Source: Lutjanus erythropterus (lineage: Eukaryota > Chordata > Actinopteri > Lutjaniformes > Lutjanidae). Taken from it: a stretch of 64,000 bases of DNA. The stretch is taken from contig CM034603.1 of assembly GCA_020091685.1 (NCBI GenBank), forward strand, positions 19,107,920-19,171,919, in the 5' to 3' direction. Both the position numbers and the translations under genes were made by a program. Below the pieces are notes generated by a model, which was given only the letters and a program-made list of their open reading frames with translations, searched no databases and was not told the origin of the DNA. The stretch's first letter is position 1, and the number at the start of each line of letters is the position of its first letter. Below, in pieces: positions 13,401-23,169 of the stretch.

Positions 13401-16400
13401 CAAAGTGAATGGACTGAGCTCAGAGGAGAGGAAAGACGAAGATTCTCCACAGACTGACAGGACTCCTACACCTCCTACCCTCACTGGGCCTCCTAAGCAG
13501 AACAGTGCAGGTAAACTCTGATAATAAAAGAATAAAATAGAAAAGAACAATAAAACAATAAAACCACCATTGCTTTATGAAACACGCTTCAGCCCAGTTA
13601 TCTGTCATGTCTGTCATTGTTCAGCAGTGATGGCTTCATCCTCAGTCATCTCCAGCCACTCTGTGATCAAATCGCCAGTAGTTGAAGAGCCGTCCCAGCT
13701 CAATAGCAACAGTAGCAACCCTCCTCCTCCATCTCCTCCTCTACCTCCTCCTGTCCTGCCAGCAGCAGTCAGAGGCCCCAGCCAGCCACCCTCTTCCCCA
13801 GCCAGCCTCCCAGGGAGCCCTGAACGGATACTGACAACAACTGTCCTCACACACCTCGTAGAGGGCTTCGTTATCCGAGAGGGCCTGGAGCCATTCCCGG
13901 TAATTTTGATTTAAAATTGAATCTTAAACCCTTTAAAGGGACAGTTCACCCCCCAAATCAAAAATACATATGTAATAAAAAACATCTGAAAAACTCGGTG
14001 TAATTCCTGAATTCATGAGCTGGTTACTTAAGATGATCTACAGACCTTGTTGTGAGTAGTTTTATGTAGGAACTGTTTTCTGTCTTTTTTTGAGTTTGGA
14101 GTGAACTGTGGCTTTAACTTGACATTGTGTCCTGTGTTTTGTTGTTTGGTGATATAAATAAACTACACTTGTATTGTCTGACAGTAAGAGGACGTACATC
14201 AAGCTGCATGCATGTTAACTAAGCATTGCAACACTAGTTGATAAATAATCATAAAATGCCAGTTTATGTTAGACACATTACACTGACAAAAAGCAAAATC
14301 ACATTGCCTGAACTGTCTTGCGTCACAGTAAGGTTAGGTTGGATCATAAACCCCTAAAAATCCAGGGAATAGTCTGCGTTTGCTGTTGTCCTCTGTAGCT
14401 GTCCACAAAGTCAAAAGTAACGATAAAAAGCCCACCTAAATTTTAGTAACTGTAAGTGCATTATTTAATTAAAAAAATGAATTAATGACATGTCTAGTTT
14501 TATCCAATGAGTGGAAATACAGCATTACTTTGAAACATATACTCCCAAGACTGATATTATGTCTTTTTTGTCAGTGTGTGAGATTTTACTTTCTAAATGT
14601 GTTCTTAATGCAGGTGGTCCCCTCCTCGATGTTAGCAGACCAACAGGCTTCACTTCCTGAATCTCAGGAGATTCAAACAAACGGGGACGCAGCAGCAGAG
14701 GACAGCCCGCTGGATGCTGACCAGTCGGATTCAACAGACTCTGAGATGGAAAACGACGGCCCTGCAGCAGATGGTGAGATGATGTGCGCGTGTATATACG
14801 TGTATAGATGTGTGTGATAGCGTGTGCGTGCGTGTGACTAACAGCTGGTCCTGTGAAGTTGCAGAGATGCCGGAGAATGTGGCAGGTGTGTTGCAGTGTG
14901 AGTTCTGTGGGAGCAGAGGTTACGCTCACACGTTTCTGCGCTCCAAACGCTTCTGCTCCATGACGTGTGTTCGAAGGTAAATAAATCACTCACACATTAA
15001 AATGTTTCTGGTTCTCAGATTGTGCACCAACAACAGTTCAATTAAACAACAGAAAGAACGTCAAGCCGCACTGCTGCAGTGTGACATGTTTGTTCATTAC
15101 CATGAGCACACACTTCAGTTTATTTAAATTGATCCCACAAATACTGATCTATTGACAGAACACTGTCTAGATCATTTAATATGTATGAATTCACACTAAA
15201 AATAGTCCCCAACAAATGCACTAGTTAGTCCTGTTTGGTGAATGTTTTATAAAAACTACAGTGTTTATGTCTATTTTGTCTTTCATGGGATTTGCAGACA
15301 ATAAGAAAAATGTAGAATAACTCCACACTTTTTGTTTTGATTTTAAAGGGATAGTTTTAATTTTCTGAAGCGGGGCTGTATGAAGTGTTGATCCATAGTC
15401 AGTGTATTACCTACAGTAGATGGTAATACTCCCCCAGTTTGGAGATGCAGCAGGAGTACTGCTGTAGCAAGCTAAGCAATGTACTGCTTTGTACACCAGT
15501 CAGCAGCAAGATGTATTTTAGCCACCTAAAAAAATCTGTCAGTTTAAGTTATGTTTAGAATATTTTCACTGCTGTTTTATAAGCCAAATATCTCCAGTCA
15601 ACGTAACTCCATGAATGAAATCAATCATTTTAGCTTGCAGAAGGCATGCGATGCTGGTCTACTGCTGCCTCAGTTTGTTAGTTTGTAGTGCTATTGTGTG
15701 ATTTCATTGAAACCGAATTGTCCTTTTTAAACACAGTCACACAATAACACAAACAAACCAATCAAAGCTGCAGTAGACCAGAAACTCCTGTGTTCTGTGA
15801 GGTAAAAGAGTCTGGTGGTTTTGAAGAGAGTGATATTTGACTTATATAATGGAGGTTTCCTGTCAGAAAAGGCTGTCTGATGACAAGTCAAAACTAAAAT
15901 TTTACTTTTGCTGCTGACCTAGCTTCCTACACTTGTAGTGAGGGGGCATCGAGCACCATCTAGTGTTGGTAATACACTGACTATGGATCAGTACTGTTTA
16001 ATATCTGTTTAATAAGTGATTAATTAATAATTTTCAATCAACATTATCTTAAGAGGAAATTAGATGCTGAATTGAGTCTTTCAGCTTTCTTTTAGTGTAA
16101 GTTTGTTGCCCATTTGCCTAATCACAATACCTTGGAAACTTATCCTTCAACAACTAAATGTGCCTTTGAATAGAAGTCCCTTTACTATAGAATATAGTAC
16201 AGAAGAGCTGCTCAGAGGTCAATAAAACATGACTGAAAAAACAGTGTTTTCCTGCAAAAGAGCATCCAACATAGGACAAATAACGATAAAACATGCAGCA
16301 TTATGTTTATTTCCTCACCACACAAGACAAGAAAAGAAATGTTGGCTGTCTCTGTGGTGTTGAGACACGCAATCTCACATCTGGAATCCATCAAGCTACA

Positions 16401-18714
16401 TTTAGGTTATAAGAAAAAGTCTCAAGTGTATAATCACTCCGTTGTTTTCTTTTCCATCCAGGCATTACAGAGAGGACAGCTTTTAGTCCAGATACACACT
16501 ATCAGCTCAGTACTTGATGGCAAATGTCCTGTCTGCACTCAGTACACACAGGAAGATAAAATCTCAAGCATCTTCTGTGTTTAGTGATGAAATCAAAACT
16601 GCAAAGCCATTGTCACGACACAAAATCTGATTCTGTGTGTTTAGGTTCAGTGTGAGTTGCACCAAGCGTATCACTTTGCTGAGAGCAGGGCGCTGGGGTC
16701 ACAGGCCTGTGGGCCGGAGAGGACGACCTCCCAGCAGAGTCAACGGAGCCTCCAGAGAACATTTCCTGAGACAGGTCAGTCAATATCACTGACCTGATGC
16801 TGCAGGGATCACTGGTCACATGAGAAAGGCTGCTTTCTGGAGAACAGCTGAATGTGACAGGAGCAATGCTTTTAAGGAGACTCCTGGCTCGTGCACGCAT
16901 TTTCAAACTTACATATGTTTAGAAAAAAAAACATGATGCCTTTGGGTCTTTTCACAGGTATTTTTTCCGTGTTTTCCTTGTAAGTACTTTCCACTAACAG
17001 TCTTTATCTGATGGTCTTTGTGCTCCACAGACTCAGGGGTCCTTCGGCTCAGAGGAGGCCCAGGGAGAGCAAGAGGATGAAGAGGAGGATGAGCCGCCTG
17101 TTCCCATGACAACCAGGCTACGTAAACAGGCCGAGAGAGAGCGGGAGAGGGAGAGAGAGGAGGAGAGGGAGGAGGTGGGGGAGGAGGAGCAGAGAGAGGA
17201 GGAGGAGAGGATGACAGAAACCATCAGTGTCTCTGATGGAGAAGAAGACATTGGCTGTCCGTCTCAGTGGAACGTAGAACAAGTGTTTTCTTACATCAAC
17301 TCTCTGCCAGGTACTTCTGTCACTTTAAATAACCAGTTGTCAATTAATTTATGTCTCTTTAAGGTGCAAAGTTGAAAAGTTGTAAAATGGAGCATTATAA
17401 TGACTTGAGGCCAAAGACATATACCACATGAACTATTCAATCACAGCCAAATATTTCCCCAAAGTCTGAAGAAGAAATATGGCAAATTTTTTCAGCTGTA
17501 TCAAAAATTTTCACATTAAAGTTAAGATGAAATGAAAAGTCCCTTTTAACACTTTTAGATCACATCCCTGGCCATATGTGCTTCTGTTTAACAAAATGCA
17601 ATGCAAATAAACCCAAAAAACCCCCAAAAGGTTTCTTGATACATTGGGTCATGACCTGCCCCCTTTTCAATGTTGATATTAAATTCCTCCCAAACTTATG
17701 TACTATGTCTATGCCTGGCTATTCTGTTTGACTCTGAAATTCTTCACGATACGATGCAAGATCGTCTTAACAATTGCGTTTCATCTACTTTACGTGGTTA
17801 TTTTGCACTGCATGTCACAGAGTTGATTTAGTAATCAATCAGTTCCCTGTGACACTTGATGTGCTTGGTTTTAGAAAAGATATTAGGGTTTTTCAAAAGT
17901 AGACATTTACTTCTTTGGTGACTGGGCACATTTTCCCAAACCCCAGTTCAAAATGTGATGTACTGGTGAACATTTTATTACTTCTCCAAGGTTCTTTATA
18001 TTTGAAGACAATAAATTGATTTTCAGCATGACCACCAACATATTGTTACAGTAATCTGCAAAAAATAACATTTCCAAACAAAAAATTATTTTAGATTTAG
18101 CTTTGTTACTGTTTATTGTTCATAATACTGGCTGTAAGAATCAAAAAGATATGACAAGAAGAATTTATGTAGGTAGGTAGCACACTTTGATTGTTTTCTT
18201 TTATTAAATTGTAGTGGCGCTCGCTGTTAAAGCAAAATAAACCGATTTTCCCTTATATATAATGCAAACAGTCTACTTTTGCTGCCTTGAAGGACATAAA
18301 GTGAATTACTTCCATCAAATTAATGCTGCCACAGTTCAAAAGAGCAACGTTAGCTTTTAAATTAACCCCTAAAAGCTGGAGCTGGCCTCTGTTTTTGGCA
18401 TAGCAGGAATATATACTGTGTGTTGTATACATTTAAGGTTTGTATTTGAGTATAAATAGTCACATAGAGATAAAAAGTAAGTCATGTGTGTAAAGTGTAA
18501 ACCTGCTCGGCACTAAACCGATTCTTTACACTCTCTTTCTCTCTTTCTTCCGTCTCCAGGTGGTCAGGATGTAGCCGAGGAGTTTCGCTCCCAGGAAATA
18601 GATGGACAGGCTCTGCTGCTGCTAACAGAGGACCACCTGGTCAGCACCATGAACCTTAAACTGGGACCTGCACTCAAACTCTGTGCCCATATTAACTCTC
18701 TGAAAGACGCATAA
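7451..18714 (+). CDS. phc3: phc3: polyhomeotic-like protein 3, Polycomb PRC1 subunit (14 coding exons)
   Basis: Coding exons: 7451-7645, 8996-9151, 9244-9324, 10097-10255, 10416-10505, 10772-10976, 11925-12577, 13387-13510, 13625-13899, 14614-14773, 14865-14976, 16645-16774, 17031-17310, 18560-18714. All have AG/GT borders and join in one frame to 924 codons plus stop; human PHC3 is about 980. Features in order: a Gln-rich block with MYAAQQQHLMLQTAAL (about 85-100); a polyserine run; the HD1 motif THLVEGFVIREGLEPFP (about 630-646); the FCS zinc finger CEFCG..GYA..FLRSKRFCSMTC (about 711-735); a basic stretch with GRRGRPPS; MTTRLRKQ plus a charged E/R linker; and a C-terminal SAM domain with QEIDGQALLLL and LGPALK (about 856-924). 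The CEFCG, ASREHFLRQ and MTTRLR blocks point to PHC3 rather than PHC1 or PHC2. Family role: the SAM domain polymerises and clusters PRC1 on chromatin. The frame stays open upstream of the first ATG to the acceptor at 7411-7412, so an upstream coding exon is possible. Confidence 0.93.
7646..7990. repeat. Degenerate tandem repeat in phc3 intron 1, unit starts with the splice-donor region
   Basis: After the donor of coding exon 1 the sequence CAGGTAATAGACAGCGCCTGG recurs in altered form: CAGGTGATAGACAGTGCCTTGG (about 7706), AGGAAATAGACAGCC (about 7829), AGCAAATAGACAATACCTC (about 7872) and CAGGTAATAGACAGTACCTGGG (about 7928). A TTGTTTGACTTGAC-like tail follows several copies. Units are roughly 55-110 bp and diverged. 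It looks like local duplication that began at the exon-intron border. Confidence 0.6.
8337..8958. repeat. Foldback element, copy A, in phc3 intron 2 region
   Basis: Shares blocks with copies at 15345-16000, 28037-28474 and 50075-51000: 'gcaatgtactgctgt', 'gccacctaaaaaa', a Cys-rich-looking 'accagactc' block and 'aatacactgactatggat' at the right end. It contains perfect 62-bp inverted arms at 8651-8712 and 8747-8808. There is no open frame of transposase size, so it is non-autonomous. Family name not assigned. Confidence 0.6.
9390..9600. repeat. Dispersed repeat fragment shared with 43870-44140
   Basis: The segment with 'cccatgtttttgtgtctacgtgactaatggg' type sequence, 'ccaatactgagcaaga', and 'catctgacaacattatg' reappears in opposite orientation at about 43870-44140. 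Two copies in reverse orientation inside introns of unrelated genes indicate a mobile repeat. Seen directly by eye; element type unknown. Confidence 0.5.
11362..11470. mobile_element. Short foldback MITE with TTAA ends (109 bp)
   Basis: The element opens with TTAAAGGGACAGTTC, then CCCCAAAA, and closes with the inverted form TTTTGGGGTGAACTGTCCCTTTAA. The terminal inverted repeats are about 25 bp with two mismatches. Related ends occur at 13933-14117 and, decayed, near 27536-27580, 36685 and 50264-50300. TTAA at both ends would fit piggyBac-like target choice, but the TTAA may belong to the repeat, so the superfamily is uncertain. Confidence 0.65.
12172..12208 (+). repeat. (TTC/TCT)n microsatellite coding for polyserine in phc3
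   Basis: About twelve consecutive TCT codons lie inside the large 653-bp phc3 exon and encode an uninterrupted serine run. A pure codon repeat rather than mixed serine codons indicates replication slippage, so the length is probably polymorphic. Confidence 0.85.
13933..14117. mobile_element. TTAA-ended MITE, second member (about 185 bp)
   Basis: Opens with TTAAAGGGACAGTTCACCCC and ends with GGAGTGAACTGTGGCTTTAA, the imperfect inverse. Same family as 11362-11470, with a longer interior. It starts 33 bp after the exon that ends at 13899. Confidence 0.55.
15345..16000. repeat. Foldback element, copy B, in phc3 intron
   Basis: Ends are inverted: 'gatccatagtcagtgtattacc' near 15390 and 'ggtaatacactgactatggatc' near 15968-15990. 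Interior blocks match copy A (8337-8958), including the 'gccacctaaaaaaatc' block. About 650 bp without coding capacity. Confidence 0.6.
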
Positions 18715-19261
18715 ACCGTTGACATTTAACAGTCTGAAAGAATAGATTTGTGTTGATCTGTTCCAAGATGAAGAAAAACATCTTTAAGTTGTCTCACCTG
18801 TACTCGGACTTACTAAAACGCAGAGCAGATCATGAATACACAGACTGCAGTTTTTTTCTGACACCACTGCCATGGATTTCACTCCTGACGCCTCCAGCTG
18901 TTCCTGCTGTTAGAGTGAAATCCACACACCGTCACAGCTGGGCAGATCTGTCTGTCTCCTCTCCTCATCCAATTGTAGTGATTGTAGCAGTTTGACTCCA
19001 GTTAACCATTTGTTTCAAAATGGTTTTAGAGGTCCTTTGTATTATTTGTAAACAAAGAAAACTAACTTTACATTTATGTTACTACACGTGAAAGGTAAAA
19101 AGTACAATCTCAAAGTTTACAGAACAGATTATTGCCTCCTATCTTAAAGATGAAATTTGATACATTTATCATCAGCAAACAAACAGTTGTACCAATCTAT
19201 GAAAACATACTGATGGCAAGGTTATTTATGAATTAGTTATTATTGCCACAATTAATATACA

Positions 19262-19267
19262 AATAAA
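19262..19267 (+). other. phc3 polyadenylation signal AATAAA
   Basis: First canonical AATAAA after the phc3 stop at 18714, giving a 3' UTR of about 570 bp (18715 to about 19285). An ATTAAA follows a few bases later. Confidence 0.55.
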
Positions 19268-19653
19268 ACCATTAAAATATTCTGCACTGGTTTGTGGTTT
19301 TGTGATATGTTTTACAAATGGTGCCAAAATACCAAAAGAGCCTCAGAGTCAAATAGAGTCAGGATTTACTTTTTCTACAGACCTATTTTCAGCAGCCATT
19401 TTGACATGAAATAGAATAAACACAGGTGTTACCAATGATACTAATAGGACTCAGAATGCAAATTGCAACCAAGTGAATTTCCCAAGTGAAACAATAACAT
19501 TTCAACAATTTATTCTGTCTTCATCACAGTGGAAGAGGAGGCAGTTGAGATGTTTGTCTGTTTGAACAATAAAAGCTGTGATGTTATGGAGGTTATCGTT
19601 GTGCCCCACCTCTTTCATCCTGTGGTCCTCCCTGAGAAGCACACTGATTCAGC

Positions 19654-20514
19654 TCATTGCTGTTGGATGACACTTGGTGAAATCCTGTCTAAATCATTCC
19701 AAATGAGCAGCTGTACTGAGTGTTGGTCCTAGTGAAGACAGTGTCAGGATACATTTAGTTAGAATATTATTTTATTTTTTTATATATAGTTTGGTCAAAA
19801 TATTTTTTTTTTACTAAGAGAATGACTCACAGGGCAAGTTAATACGCCACAGTAAAGGCAAATAAATGTGTGTCACTCACCGAGACGTCTCCTGACTTGG
19901 GTCTGCACCAGTTCTGATGTGGCAGGTATGTGGGGCACCACACTGAGCCCTCTGGGGTCATCTGGTCCAAGGCTCCTCCTTCGTAGCATCACAAATGGTT
20001 TACGGTGTCTTTCAGCTAACTGAGGAGAATAGACTCTCATTTTACCTTTGCTGCCTTTAGCAGAGAAACAAAATATACATAGTAAAGTAACACATGAGTA
20101 TTCAACTATATCCCATGCAGATTTTAATCACAAACAAAAACTACACCTGGTGATTAAATTAATTAGTAAACTTCATCCACAGATAAGTTAATTAGTGAAA
20201 TCATTTTTTGATTTTTTTGTATTATTTTATTGTAATGAAAAAAACAAACATACTCTTTGTCAACAACTGTGCAGGCTAGCTTACCCTGATGTAAGATACA
20301 GTCACTTTATAACTTTCATCATTATGATGAATGCATAAGGAAACAGTAATAAAAAATGATCACAGCATGTTCTATACATGACACATATGGGGATATAACA
20401 GTAAATATAAACTATTAATGAAAAGAAACTATTAAACAGATGCGTTTTGTTGATAATCTAACATATGAGGACAGCACAGTTACTTCATTGTGATGACTTA
20501 CCGGTCTGTCTCAT
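19654..20514 (-). CDS. Unidentified small three-exon gene, about 82 residues
   Basis: Minus-strand exons: 20514-20502 (ATG, 13 bp, donor GTAAG), 20054-19881 (donor GTGAGT) and 19715-19654 (stop TGA). The phases join (1, then 1) to 82 residues: MRQTGSKGKMRVYSPQLAER, a basic segment with KPFVMLRRRS, then GPDDPRGLSVVPHIP, and a C-terminal VQLLIWNDLDRISPSVIQQQ. A different last acceptor at 19735-19734 would instead give a short tail ending in TAAHLE. An AATAAA on the minus strand at 19514-19509 closes the model. A CpG-rich promoter-like region lies at about 20760-20860. I do not recognise the family: no signal peptide or membrane segment is visible, and it is basic in the middle. It is tail to tail with phc3. 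Splice signals and the long open middle exon support it; conservation is untested. Confidence 0.45.
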
Positions 20515-20754
20515 TAAAAGCAGCACTGATGGTAGATAAAGCTGGAGTTGAGATGAGAAGGTTTTCCCTTCATAGGAGGTGATGTTACAGGACGTCTCTC
20601 ATAACGTCCTAACGTTATGGCCGTAGCCAGGTTATATAATTACAGTAAGCTACCTCATGTGTGCAGGTTTTCTTGTGGTAAATAATAACTAGGATCATCC
20701 AGTGGTTAAAATTTTAGCTGTCTGCCTTCAGAAAACGAGATAGTTAGCCAGCAA

Positions 20755-20860
20755 ACACCCTCATCTGTACTCCTCTTCGTCTTCCGTATTTACGCTGCGG
20801 CGTTTCGTAGAGCGTCTGCTCTGCGCAGCCGTAGAAAAAATGGCGGCCTCGAGGACCTGC
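20755..20860 (-). promoter_or_regulatory. CpG-rich promoter with YY1- and NRF1-like motifs
   Basis: Contains CTGCGCAG (half of an NRF1-type site, 20821-20828) and AAAATGGCGGC (YY1-type, 20837-20847), with several CGs in an AT-rich neighbourhood. Such sites typically sit at start sites of housekeeping genes. It would serve the small minus-strand gene ending at 19654; whether it also fires to the right is unknown. Confidence 0.45.
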
Positions 20861-21031
20861 TTCCCACGTAAATGTAAATACCTATATATCTAAGGTAACG
20901 CAAACATAACGATTATTGGTTTCAGTTGATTAACAATGATAAATGACACATTTACGTATAATATATTAAATTTCTGTCAATAAATCCCCGTAAATGTTAC
21001 ACACTGAACTTTCAAATCTGGTAAGATAGGA

Positions 21032-21098
21032 GTGTGTGCGTGCGCACGCATGCGTACGCGCGCGTACAAGCACGCATGCGTGCACGTACGCGCGCACA
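21032..21098. repeat. Alternating purine-pyrimidine (GC-rich) tract, Z-DNA-prone
   Basis: About 67 bp of almost unbroken RY alternation (GTGTGTGCGTGCGCACGC, GCATGCGTACGCGCGCGTAC, CACGCATGCGTGCACGTACG), interrupted only at 'acaagcac'. It also contains several self-complementary hexamers to dodecamers. It lies between the promoter at 20.8 kb and the orphan frame at 21289. Confidence 0.75.
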
Positions 21099-21288
21099 TT
21101 CCGTTGTCAATTTGAAGACGTCACATTCCGGGGCAAGTAGTGAGCCTGGTTCATAAATTTATTTATTTTTCAGTCACACACGCTACACAAGTATCTATAC
21201 GACCACAGTTAGACTAGTTGCATAGAGGATCCTCACATTACTGAACAATTTACCATAAATTAAAAAAACAAAACAAAACAAAGTAAAG

Positions 21289-23035
21289 ATGTCTCAAACA
21301 AACAGAGCAAATTTCCAAACAGAGCGCTGTATCGCCATAAAACCACAGCTTCTTTACCCCATAGTGGATGCACATTTAAGCAGACTCACTGAAGAACAAT
21401 GGTCCAACATATTTACAAACACTTTTGATGCAGACACACAGAGAGAACTACTGAATATGTTTTGTGACATCACAAAAAAAGTCATTTCTGAAGTAGTGGA
21501 AATTGTCAAACCGAGAGTTCTTGAGCACCTTAAGCGGGGTAAGAATAACCCACAAGCAAAGATAGCTTTGGAGACAATCTTAATTCAAATGGGAACCTCC
21601 ATACCTCGCTGTTTTGCTCAATTTCTTAGGGTGCAAGTAGACAACTACGACAAAGAGGAAGATCTCACATACCTCTTGGAGTAACTACTGTCAAAGACAT
21701 TAAGCTGTTTTATATCAAGGCTCAACAATTATTTGTCACCCACAAAGCCTGCTATCTTTCTTTCTGGTGAAACACACCATGTACCTCTTCTTAATCGCAT
21801 GGTGAGCATTGCCACTGAATGCCTGCATAAATATTATGTATGGACATGTAGAAGTGATAGCGAGGAATCAGAAACAGAAGAACCAGCAAGAGGTGAATCA
21901 CCTCAGGGCACTGCATTTCAGGACCCTGAAGGACAGATCCCACAAACAGAAACAGAAAGAGGCCAATCACCCCAGAGCATACCATCCAAGGTCTCTGAGG
22001 AACTAGAGAAAGGTGAATCGCCGCAGGACAGTACATCCCAGATCTCTCAAGAACAGATCCTAGAAAGAGAGGCACCAGAGAAAGGTGAATCGCTTCAGGG
22101 CACTGCATCCCAGGACCATGAAGGACAGATCCCACAAACAGAAACAGAAAGAGGCCAATCACCCCAGAGCATACCATCCAAGGTCTCTGAGGAACCAGAG
22201 AAAGGTGAATCGCCACAGGACAGTACATCCCAGATCTCTAAAGAACAGATCCTAGAAAGAGAGGCACCAGACAGATGTGAATCACCTCTGAACATAATAT
22301 CCCAGATCTCTCAAGAACAGATCATAGAAAGAGAGGCACCAGACAGAGGTCAGTCATCTCAGAGCATACTATCCGATGTCTCTGAGGAACCAGAGAAAGG
22401 TGAATTGCTGCAGGACAATACATCCCAGATCTCTAAAGAACAGATCCAAGGAATAGAGGAACTAGACAGATGTGAATCACCTCTGAGCATCATATCCCAG
22501 ATCTCACAAGAACAGATCCTAGAAAGAGAGGAACCAGAGAGAGGTCAAAGTCAAATACCAGGTTTTGAAAACTCAGGCATGGGACTTGATACCTCATCTC
22601 CTGAACAAGAGGCGACAATCAACAACCTCGTCACGGCTTTGGTCAGGAAGCTCATCAAAAAGGCCCCTGAGTGCATGGAATGCCTTCATACAGCAGACAT
22701 CAATGGCCTCATCGAGCGTCTGTCAAACAGGGCGCTGGATGAGATAAAAATCCCTCAATCTGCTGTTAGAAAAACCCGACAAGATGAAAAAACTAACCAA
22801 AGCCATCATTAAAGACCTTGGCCAGGAGTTTGGCCCTCTAGAACAGCTGCTGACGGCCACAATGGCATCAAACAATCCATCTTTTGATGATGCTGTTGTG
22901 AAGTATTTGAAAATCCATCTGGATGCCCTCTTCAATTCCCCAAAGAAGTCCAAATTTGCCAGGTTCTTTTCAGCGGTGGGTAAATCTCTAACCAACCCCT
23001 TCAGGTCTTGCATTGCATGCAACTGTGACAATTAA
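21289..23035 (+). pseudogene. Orphan intronless frame with internal repeats, broken by one stop and one frameshift
   Basis: Three open segments follow one another. 21289-21684 codes for 131 residues from an ATG and ends in TAA. The same frame then stays open to 22812, with about 40 codons before the first internal ATG near 21800. A different frame carries on from 22784 to 23035. Part one is helix-rich (LYPIVDAHLSRLTEEQW, DITKKVISEVVEIV). Part two holds a Ser/Pro/Gln/Glu repeat of 64 residues made of three sub-units that begin GESPQ or GQSPQ. Then comes a helical tail (NNLVTALVRKLIKK), which continues in part three (KAIIKDLGQEFGPLEQLLTA) and ends FARFFSAVGKSLTNPF plus CIACNCDN. The shift falls at or just before a run of six A. 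Read as one, it would be about 580 residues. I do not recognise the family. A recently disabled gene fits best; sequencing errors, readthrough or an unrecognised intron are possible. Confidence 0.55.
21895..22550 (+). repeat. Coding tandem repeat, 192-bp (64-residue) higher-order unit
   Basis: The block starting GAATCACCTCAGGGCACTGC at 21895 recurs as GAATCGCTTCAGGGCACTGC at 22087, 192 bp later, with few differences. More diverged sub-units follow to about 22550. Sub-units of roughly 23, 17 and 24 residues share SPQ/SPL, SQIS.EQI and EREAP/EP motifs. The period is a multiple of three, so the frame is kept. Confidence 0.75.
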
Positions 23036-23167
23036 ATGGCCATTTCTGGTGTGGGTGTGGGTTTTCTCCGGGGGCTCCAGTTTTCTCCCATAACAAAAAA
23101 AAAAATCAAATAAAAACTAACTCTAACCAACACCTTCAGGTCTTGCATTGCACGCAACTGCGACAGT
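22988..23167 (+). repeat. Duplicated 3' tail of the orphan frame
   Basis: The last coding bases and stop ('ctaaccaaccccttcaggtc' through 'gcaactgtgacaattaaa') are repeated about 128 bp downstream at 23118-23169, with scattered substitutions. A block reading 'ggttttctccgggggctcc' and 'ttctcccataacaaaaa' lies between the copies, and a variant of that block recurs at about 23675-23720. The copy is outside the open frame. Confidence 0.6.
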
Positions 23168-23169
23168 TA

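Noticed and set aside
20840-20880. Plus-strand start MAASRTCFP with a donor-like GTAAAT, possible new gene
   Set aside because: No downstream plus-strand exon that would continue it was found before 28 kb; kept only as a promoter remark.
21733-22812. Second segment of the orphan frame as an independent gene starting at TTG
   Set aside because: TTG is not a usual vertebrate start and the frame is continuous with 21289-21684 across a single stop, so one broken gene is simpler.
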